DNA of 34,796 bases. Source: Nocardiopsis suaedae. Lineage in GTDB: Bacteria; Actinomycetota; Actinomycetes; Streptosporangiales; Streptosporangiaceae. The notes under the pieces were generated by a model, which was not told the origin of the DNA, did not search any database, and was given only the letters and a program-made list of their open reading frames with translations. Every line of letters begins with the position of its first letter. Within the stretch, counting starts at the first letter, position 1. The DNA is taken from contig NZ_JAQFWP010000072.1 of NCBI RefSeq assembly GCF_027706745.1, forward strand, positions 1-34,796, written 5' to 3'. Shown one piece after another: positions 29,290-34,796 of this stretch. The translations under genes were made by a program, and so were the position numbers.

Positions 29290-29321
29290 GGGCGGCGCGC
29301 TCCCCACGGGGCGCGCCGCCC
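29290..29321 (+). terminator. Hairpin between gap and pgk
   Basis: Arms 29290-29300 and 29311-29321 pair perfectly over 11 bp, with a 10-nt loop that can form an inner CCCC/GGGG. It begins 10 nt after the gap stop. In an operon such a structure could stabilise the gap mRNA or attenuate pgk. Confidence 0.65.
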
Positions 29322-29363
29322 GCCCTGTTCCACCCACCCATGAATCCGACAACGGAGAAGAGC

Positions 29364-30551
29364 ATGCGGACGATCGACGACCTCGACGTCGCGGGCAAGC
29401 GGGTGTTCGTCCGGTCCGACCTGAACGTCCCCCTCGACGGCGGGCGCATCACCGACGACGGCCGGATCCGCGCCGCCCTGCCCACCATCGAGAAGCTGCG
29501 CGGCCGCGGCGCCCGGGTGGTCGTCGCCGCCCACCTGGGCCGCCCCAAGGGCGCCCCGGACCCCGAATTCACGCTGCGCCCCGTCGCCGAGCGCCTCGGC
29601 GAGCTGCTGGGCGCCCCGGTCGCCTTCGCCGAGGACACCGCGGGCGACTCGGCCCGCGCCACCGTCGCAGGCCTGGCCGACGGCGGCGTTGCGCTGCTGG
29701 AGAACCTGCGCTTCGAGCCCGGCGAGACCAGCAAGGACGACGGCGAGCGCGGCGAGTTCGCCGACCGCCTGGCCGCACTGGCCGACCTGTACGTGGGCGA
29801 CGGCTTCGGCGCCGTGCACCGCAAGCACGCCAGCGTCTACGACCTGCCGCAGCGGCTGCCGCACGCGGTCGGCGGGCTGGTGCTGGCCGAGGTGCAGGTG
29901 CTGCGGCGGCTCACCGAGGACCCGCAGCGCCCCTACACCGTCGTGCTCGGCGGCGCCAAGGTCTCCGACAAGCTCGGCGTCATCGCCAACCTGCTGGGCA
30001 CCGCCGACCGCCTGGTCATCGGCGGCGGCATGGCCTACACCTTCCTCAAGGCCAAGGGGTACGAGGTCGGGTCCAGCCTGCTGGAGGCCGACCAGGTCGA
30101 CACCGTCGCCGGGTACCTGCGCGAGGCGGAGGAGCGCGGCGTGGAGATCGTCCTCCCGGTCGACGTGGTCGCCGCCGGGTCCTTCTCGGCCGACGCCCCG
30201 CACGGCCCCGTTCCGGTCGAGGCCATCCCCGCCGACCGGATGGGCCTGGACATCGGGCCGCGCAGCGCGGACCTGTTCGGGGAGAAGGTCCGCGACAGCC
30301 GCACCGTCTTCTGGAACGGGCCCATGGGCGTGTTCGAGATGGAACCCTACTCCCACGGCACCCGCGCGCTGGCGCGGGCGCTCACCGACGCGTCCGCCCT
30401 CACCGTCGTCGGCGGCGGCGACTCGGCCGCGGCCGTGCGCGCCCTCGGATTCGACGAGGCGGGCTTCGGCCACATCTCCACCGGCGGCGGCGCCAGCCTG
30501 GAGTACCTGGAGGGCAAGGACCTTCCGGGCATCGAGGCCCTTCAGGACTGA
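29364..30551 (+). CDS. pgk: Phosphoglycerate kinase
   Basis: The enzyme transfers phosphate from 1,3-bisphosphoglycerate to ADP. The 395-aa protein has the N-terminal substrate segment [20 protein letters not shown] and AAHLGRPKG, then [10 protein letters not shown] and [13 protein letters not shown]. The nucleotide site is [19 protein letters not shown], and the C-terminal phosphate loop is [15 protein letters not shown]. The length is normal. I chose the ATG at 29364 with GGAG a few nt upstream; the in-frame ATG at 29340 would add eight non-family residues. tpiA follows after 14 nt. Confidence 0.98.
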   Translation: MRTIDDLDVAGKRVFVRSDLNVPLDGGRITDDGRIRAALPTIEKLRGRGARVVVAAHLGRPKGAPDPEFTLRPVAERLGELLGAPVAFAEDTAGDSARATVAGLADGGVALLENLRFEPGETSKDDGERGEFADRLAALADLYVGDGFGAVHRKHASVYDLPQRLPHAVGGLVLAEVQVLRRLTEDPQRPYTVVLGGAKVSDKLGVIANLLGTADRLVIGGGMAYTFLKAKGYEVGSSLLEADQVDTVAGYLREAEERGVEIVLPVDVVAAGSFSADAPHGPVPVEAIPADRMGLDIGPRSADLFGEKVRDSRTVFWNGPMGVFEMEPYSHGTRALARALTDASALTVVGGGDSAAAVRALGFDEAGFGHISTGGGASLEYLEGKDLPGIEALQD

Positions 30552-30565
30552 GAGGAACCACCCAC

Positions 30566-31348
<783 letters not shown>

Positions 31349-31353
31349 CCCCG

Positions 31354-31389
31354 CGGGCGTCGCCGGGTGCCCACACCCCGTGACGCCCG
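31354..31389 (+). terminator. Hairpin after tpiA
   Basis: CGGGCGTC (31354-31361) and GACGCCCG (31382-31389) form an 8-bp perfect stem around a 20-nt loop, beginning just after the tpiA stop. The flanking CCCCG/CGGGG could extend it past a bulge. No U-tract is present. Confidence 0.5.
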
Positions 31390-31410
31390 GAGTGCGGGGC
31401 GCGCTACACT
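31380..31410 (+). promoter_or_regulatory. Candidate secG promoter
   Basis: GTGACG (31380-31385) and TACACT (31405-31410) are 19 bp apart. A second -10-like TAGAAT is at 31458-31463. The GGAGGC/GCCTCC hairpin at 31416-31430 would lie in the leader. The remaining leader to 31597 shows nothing I recognise. Confidence 0.4.
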
Positions 31411-31597
31411 TCCCCGGAGGCTCCGCCTCCTGGCGTACGCGCGCCCCGCGTTCGCGTTAGAATTCCAGATACTGTCCCCGGTCCCTCCTCCGCCGGGCCG
31501 CCGGTCACCCCGGCGTCCCAGCCGAGCGGCGAGCGTGCGGGTCTCGGGACCCAAGGTCGTCAATTCCCCACGTCGGGGTCGAGATACGGGTGAGCGT

Positions 31598-31834
31598 GTG
31601 ATCCTCGGTCTGTCCATCCTCGTGATGCTCTGCAGCGTGCTGCTGGTCCTCATGGTGCTCCTGCACAAGGGCAAGGGCGGCGGTCTGTCCGACCTCTTCG
31701 GGGGCGGCGTCACCTCCTCCCTCGGCGGCTCGTCGGTGGTGGAGCGCAATCTGGACCGGATCACCGTCGTGACGGCCCTGGTCTGGATCATCGCGATCGT
31801 CGCCCTCGGCCTGCTCATCAACCGGGGCGCCTGA
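31598..31834 (+). CDS. secG: Preprotein translocase subunit SecG
   Basis: This 78-aa protein is the small SecG subunit of the SecYEG channel. Two transmembrane helices (ILGLSILVMLCSVLLVLMVL and ITVVTALVWIIAIVALGLLI) flank the family loop LLHKGKGGGLSDLFGGGVTS. The GTG at 31598 begins the helix directly, matching homologues; an upstream extension in the same frame is Arg/Pro-rich and not family-like. The tpiA-secG-rbpA neighbourhood is common in actinobacteria. Confidence 0.95.
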   Translation: MILGLSILVMLCSVLLVLMVLLHKGKGGGLSDLFGGGVTSSLGGSSVVERNLDRITVVTALVWIIAIVALGLLINRGA

Positions 31835-31880
31835 ACACTTGCGCCGCGCCCGCCCCCGGGCGCGCGACCGTCTCAACTCC

Positions 31881-31899
31881 GCCCCGCCTTCGGCGGGGC
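31881..31899 (+). terminator. Hairpin between secG and rbpA
   Basis: An 8-bp perfect stem (31881-31888 with 31892-31899) closes on a TTC triloop, 47 nt after secG and 22 nt before rbpA. It may terminate secG or shape the rbpA leader. Confidence 0.55.
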
Positions 31900-31921
31900 G
31901 TGTCCGCCGAAGGAGAGTTCC

Positions 31922-32320
31922 GTGGGTAGTGGCAGCGCCATCCGTGGCAGCCGCGTGGGCGCCGGCCCGATGGGCGAGGCCGAGCGCGGCGAGTCCGCGC
32001 CGCGCATCCGGGTCCCGTTCTACTGCGCCAACAAGCACGAGGTCGTGCCGAGCTTCTCGAACGAGGCCGCCGTCCCCGAGGAGTGGGACTGCCCCCGCTG
32101 CGGGTTCCCCGCAGGGAAGGACCCGGAGAACCCGCCGTCGCCGCCGCGGACCGAGCCCTACAAGACGCACCTGGCCTACGTGAAGGAGCGCCGCAGCGAG
32201 GAGGACGGCAAGGCGATCCTGGACGAGGCCCTGGCCAAGCTCCGCGCGGAGCGCGCCGAGATCCGCGCCGAGATGGAGGCCAACGCCAAGGCGAAGGCGA
32301 AGGCCAAGGCCGGGCGCTGA
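31922..32320 (+). CDS. rbpA: RNA polymerase-binding protein RbpA
   Basis: RbpA is an actinobacterial regulator that binds the principal sigma factor and RNA polymerase, stabilises the open complex and affects rifampicin tolerance. This 132-aa protein has the core domain VPFYCANKHEVVPSFSNEA with EEWDCPRCGFPAGKD, where the Cys residues would hold zinc in some homologues. The sigma-interacting C-terminal part is EPYKTHLAYVKERRSEEDGK. A lysine-alanine tail (AKAKAKAKAGR) is added at the end. AAGGAGAG precedes the GTG at 31922. Confidence 0.96.
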   Translation: MGSGSAIRGSRVGAGPMGEAERGESAPRIRVPFYCANKHEVVPSFSNEAAVPEEWDCPRCGFPAGKDPENPPSPPRTEPYKTHLAYVKERRSEEDGKAILDEALAKLRAERAEIRAEMEANAKAKAKAKAGR

Positions 32321-32327
32321 GGCCGGG

Positions 32328-32348
32328 CCCGCGCGCAGGGCGCGCGGG
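32328..32348 (+). terminator. First hairpin after rbpA
   Basis: A 9-bp perfect GC stem (32328-32336 with 32340-32348) closes on a 3-nt loop, eight nt after the rbpA stop. Confidence 0.7.
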
Positions 32349-32365
32349 AGCCTGATGACGACACG

Positions 32366-32397
32366 AGGACGGGGATCCCACGCGGGGTCCCCGTCCT
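32366..32397. terminator. Second, strong bidirectional terminator between rbpA and the IclR gene
   Basis: Arms 32366-32379 and 32384-32397 pair over 14 bp with one G-U, closing on ACGC; ACGAC/GTCGT (32358-32362, 32400-32404) extends it past an internal loop. It lies between convergent genes and is followed by a pyrimidine-rich run. Confidence 0.85.
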
Positions 32398-32439
32398 TCG
32401 TCGTTCCTTCCCGCCCCGGGGCGGCCCTCCTGCCCAGGC

Positions 32440-33204
32440 TCAGCCTGTCGGAGTCCTTCCGCCCAGGCGCCGGGTCAGCTCGGCGGCCGCGTCGCGGGCG
32501 CGCGAGGCCAGGGCGGTGGGGGTGACGGGCCGCTCGGAGGGCACGGTGAGGCTGATCGAGGCGGCCGGGGCGGCGTTGTGGTCGAAGGCGGCGGCCGCCA
32601 CCGAGGAGAAGCCGTCGGTGACCTGGCCCTCCTCGAGCGAGTAGCCCTGGCGCCGCTCGGCGGCCAGGACCTCGCGCAGCTCGCCGGGGGCGGCGGGGCC
32701 GCGGCCGGTGCGGTCGACGAAGGACGCGGCGCCCGGGTAGAGGGCCCGCACCTGCGCGCGCGGCAGGTGCGCCAGCAGGGCGCGTCCGGAGGCGGTCAGG
32801 TGGGCGGGCAGGCGGACGCCCACGCCGGTGATGAGGGTGGGGGCGTGCGGGGGCTGCTCCTTGAGCAGGTAGAGGGTGTCGCGGCCGTGCAGGATGCCCA
32901 GGTGGGCGGTGGCGCCGGTCTCCTCGCACAGGCGGGAGAGCAGGGGGCGGGCGAGCCGCTCCAAGGGGTCGTGGCGCAGGTACGCCGAACCGATCTCGAA
33001 GGCGGCCACGCCCAGGCCCCACCGCTGCTCCTCGGGCAGGTGGACGACGAAGCCCTCTTCGGCGAGGGCTTCGAGGAGCTGGTAGGCGCTCGACCGCGGC
33101 AGCCCCAGCTCGGAGGCGAGGGCCGAGGCCGACACCGGCCCGGAGCGCCCGGCCAGGTGCCGCAGCATCCGCAGGGCCCGGGTGGCGGCCGGTACATGCG
33201 ACAT
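32440..33204 (-). CDS. IclR-family transcriptional regulator
   Basis: This 254-aa regulator has an N-terminal winged helix-turn-helix (ALRMLRHLAGRSGPVSASAL, ASELGLPRSSAYQLLEALAE, GFVVHLPEEQRWGLG) and a C-terminal GAF-like effector domain (LARPLLSRLCEETGATAHLG, LPAHLTASGRALLAHLPR, GYSLEEGQVTDGFSSVAAA). IclR proteins usually repress nearby catabolic genes and are relieved by a small aromatic or organic acid. No such gene is adjacent here. I prefer the ATG at 33204 (MSHVPAATRA); the ATG at 33213 adds three residues. Neither has a Shine-Dalgarno. A long inverted repeat covers both start codons, so autoregulation is likely. Confidence 0.92.
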   Translation of the reverse strand: MSHVPAATRALRMLRHLAGRSGPVSASALASELGLPRSSAYQLLEALAEEGFVVHLPEEQRWGLGVAAFEIGSAYLRHDPLERLARPLLSRLCEETGATAHLGILHGRDTLYLLKEQPPHAPTLITGVGVRLPAHLTASGRALLAHLPRAQVRALYPGAASFVDRTGRGPAAPGELREVLAAERRQGYSLEEGQVTDGFSSVAAAAFDHNAAPAASISLTVPSERPVTPTALASRARDAAAELTRRLGGRTPTG

Positions 33205-33223
33205 GCACCGCATTGTCGCATGT
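33194..33223. promoter_or_regulatory. 10-bp inverted repeat over the IclR start codon
   Basis: ACATGCGACA (33194-33203) and TGTCGCATGT (33214-33223) are perfect inverted repeats with a 10-nt spacer. Both possible start codons fall inside the site, so a bound dimer would block initiation directly. The stretch 33224-33357 beyond it shows nothing else. Confidence 0.7.
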
Positions 33224-33357
33224 CAGCCTGGGGTCGCGGCCCGTCGCCTCCACCGGCGCCCGGTCCCCGGCCGCAGGCGGCCCGCCGGGCGGCGCGATCG
33301 CGGGAGGCGCGCCGGCCTCTTCGGGGCGGCGCCGTCAGTGCGCGGTGCGGCCATGGT

Positions 33358-33549
33358 TCACCTGACCAGGAAGACGTCGGCGCGTTCGGTGCGGACGCTG
33401 AGGCGGCCGCAGGCGCAGCGGGTGTAGGCGACGGTCCCGAAGGACACGCGGTGGCGCGAGACCACCTGCTCGTCGGTGCCGTCGGGGCGCCCGCAGCCGG
33501 GGCAGCGGGCCAGGTCGGGATCGGTCCGGGGCGCGGTTTCGATGTCCAT
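33358..33549 (-). CDS. Small zinc-ribbon-like protein
   Basis: This 63-aa protein has one Cys pair CPGC at 16/19 and a second, CAC, at 45/47, which could hold one zinc (usual ribbons have CxxC twice). Between them is VSRHRVSFGTVAYTRC, a beta-strand-like stretch. It ends RADVFLVR. The ATG at 33549 gives the shortest form containing the Cys sites; an upstream ATG at 33573 would add eight residues. No function is assigned. It is divergent from the LysR gene with 74 nt between starts, so the regulator may control it. Confidence 0.6.
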   Translation of the reverse strand: MDIETAPRTDPDLARCPGCGRPDGTDEQVVSRHRVSFGTVAYTRCACGRLSVRTERADVFLVR

Positions 33550-33608
33550 GGGTCCAGTGTGGGCGCCGGGCATACTTCAGGTCCATCTCAACTTTGTGAA
33601 GGAAAACG

Positions 33609-33624
33609 TGTAGCATCGTCTACA
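33609..33624 (+). promoter_or_regulatory. Inverted repeat and -10 at the LysR start
   Basis: TGTAG-CATCGT-CTACA (33609-33624) is a 5-bp inverted repeat that overlaps a -10-like TAGCAT (33611-33616) and the first base of the ATG at 33624. The spacing implies a leaderless message. An outer CTTCA/TGAAG pair (33575-33579 and 33597-33601) lies upstream. Confidence 0.5.
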
Positions 33625-34535
33625 TGATCGATGTCCGCAGGCTGCGCGTCCTGAGAGCCGTCGCCGACCACGGCACGGTCACCGCCGCCGCCGACGCCAT
33701 GCACCTCACCCCGTCCGCCGTGTCCCAGCAGGTCCGTGCCCTCGGCCGGGACCTGGGCGTGGAACTGCTCGTCCCGCAGGGGCGCGGGATCCGGCTCACC
33801 TCCGAAGGGCAGGTGCTGCTGGAGCACGCCGACGCCATGGAGGAGCGCTGGGAGCGGGCGCTGACCGATCTGGCCGCGCACGCCGAGGGGCGGACCGGTG
33901 TGCTGCGCATCGTCGCCTACCCGACGGCGGTGTCCGCGCTGGCGGCCCCGGTGGCCGCCCGGCTGCGGGCGCGGGCGCCCCGGCTCTCGGTCGAGATCGG
34001 CGAGGTCGACGGGACACCGGCCTACGAGGCGCTGCTGGCAGGGCGTGCCGACATCGCCGTGGCGGTCCCGCCGCCGGACGGTCCACCGGCCGACGACCGC
34101 CGCTTCGACCAGCGCCCGCTGCTGCGCGAGCCCCTGGACCTGTTCGTCCCGGCCGGCCACCCGCTCCAGGGGCGTGCACAGGTGCGCCTGGACGAGGCGG
34201 CGGGGGAGGAGTGGATCGCCTCCAAGGACGAGTGCCACCAGGCGTGGATCGTGCAGTCGGCCTGCTCGGCGGCGGGGTTCACGCCGCACTATGCGCACCG
34301 GGTGTCGGACTGGACGGGGGTTCTGGCGCTGGTCGGCTCGGGGCTGGGGGTGACGCTGGGGCCGCGGATGCTCTCCCTGCCCGAGGACGGCGGGGTGGTC
34401 CGGGTCCGCCTGGAGGGCGCGTCGGCCCCCTACCGGAGCGTCTTCACTGTCGTGCGCCGGGGAGCAGCGGAACGCCCGGCCGTCTCCCAGGGCCGCCGAC
34501 TCCTGGAAGAGGTGGCCGCCGACCTCGGCGTCTGA
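33624..34535 (+). CDS. LysR-family transcriptional regulator
   Basis: This 303-aa regulator has the typical N-terminal winged helix (VRRLRVLRAVADHGTVTAAA, MHLTPSAVSQQVRALGRDLG) and a long linker helix, followed by the periplasmic-binding-like effector domain (VLRIVAYPTAVSALAAPVAA, LLAGRADIAVAVPP, LREPLDLFVPAGHPL, GLGVTLGPRMLSLPEDGGVV). The start ATG at 33624 lacks a Shine-Dalgarno and is probably leaderless. LysR proteins often regulate the divergent gene and themselves; here the divergent gene is the tiny zinc-ribbon protein. The inducer is unknown. Confidence 0.94.
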   Translation: MIDVRRLRVLRAVADHGTVTAAADAMHLTPSAVSQQVRALGRDLGVELLVPQGRGIRLTSEGQVLLEHADAMEERWERALTDLAAHAEGRTGVLRIVAYPTAVSALAAPVAARLRARAPRLSVEIGEVDGTPAYEALLAGRADIAVAVPPPDGPPADDRRFDQRPLLREPLDLFVPAGHPLQGRAQVRLDEAAGEEWIASKDECHQAWIVQSACSAAGFTPHYAHRVSDWTGVLALVGSGLGVTLGPRMLSLPEDGGVVRVRLEGASAPYRSVFTVVRRGAAERPAVSQGRRLLEEVAADLGV

Positions 34536-34572
34536 CCAGGAGGGGTTCCCCGGGCCTGCTTGCCGGGTGGAG

Positions 34573-34785
34573 GGCTGCTCGCGGTGCGGGTGGGCGGGCG
34601 GCTGGGCTGGTTCCCCGCTGACGGACCCCGGCCGGGCGGCGGGTTTCCGGGGTGCCGGGTGGATGGCGGCGACGACGGGACCAGCGGGTACCCCGCTCCG
34701 GGCCCTGGCCGGGCGGCGGGTTTCCGGGGTGTGAGGTAGATGGCGGCGACGAGGCAGGTCGGCGCCCCTACCTGGTGGGTTGTCG
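34573..34785 (+). repeat. Long intergenic repeat, right copy
   Basis: The inverted counterpart of 62-273. Its 45-nt internal units lie at 34630-34674 and 34707-34751, again 77 nt apart. Similarity fades near 34770 and may continue beyond the window. The frame conserved in the left copy meets a stop (TAG at 34737-34739), so it is not a conserved gene. The stretch 34536-34572 before it has only a weak GGGG/CCCC stem. Confidence 0.8.
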
Positions 34786-34796
34786 GCTGCCGGGTG

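Overview
This window is GC-rich chromosomal DNA from a sporulating-type actinobacterium. The markers are WhiA, RbpA, a SteA/SteB pair, a mycobacterial-type LexA box, GTG and leaderless starts, and a very high G+C bias that creates long shadow frames opposite nearly every gene. Gene order and protein style suggest Streptosporangiales, perhaps a Nocardiopsis relative; that placement is inference, since no rRNA gene is present. I saw no tRNA gene, CRISPR array, phage or intact transposon.

Left block (326-15276). A three-gene minus-strand set (sterol-carrier-like protein, DUF1015 protein, HAD phosphatase) lies divergent to a plus-strand series: phasin-like protein with a lysine-rich tail, a 70-aa protein, TlyA methyltransferase, NAD kinase, RecN, then SteA and SteB. 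The tlyA-nadK-recN-steA-steB order is an old actinobacterial arrangement. Directly after it come an MraY/WecA-type phosphoglycosyltransferase homologue, a MurJ/MviN-type flippase and a GT-B glycosyltransferase. In principle these three could start, extend and flip a lipid-linked glycan, next to genes for cell separation. This is the best candidate for an undescribed system here.

Middle block (15277-22756). A yybP-ykoY (Mn2+) riboswitch precedes a TerC-family metal exporter. uvrA follows with a near-consensus LexA box on its promoter. Next are two overlapping RDD membrane proteins, a Tat/lipoprotein Rieske protein with a possible operator, and a convergent MscS-type channel. Two copies of one 56-nt palindrome, with compensatory changes between them, sit after the glycosyltransferase and after the Rieske gene.

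Right block (22910-32320). The conserved uvrC-rapZ-yvcK-whiA cluster is followed by gap-pgk-tpiA, secG and rbpA. A short relic resembling the right end of an IS200/IS605-type element lies immediately before yvcK. Strong hairpins end the rbpA transcript.

Right edge (32440-34535). An IclR regulator has a 10-bp perfect inverted repeat over its start codon. A tiny zinc-ribbon protein and a LysR regulator are divergently transcribed.

Both window ends carry the same roughly 210-bp non-coding repeat in opposite orientation (62-273 and 34573-34785), so the whole gene-bearing stretch is bounded by inverted copies. Positions 1-61 and 34536-34572 show nothing else I can support.
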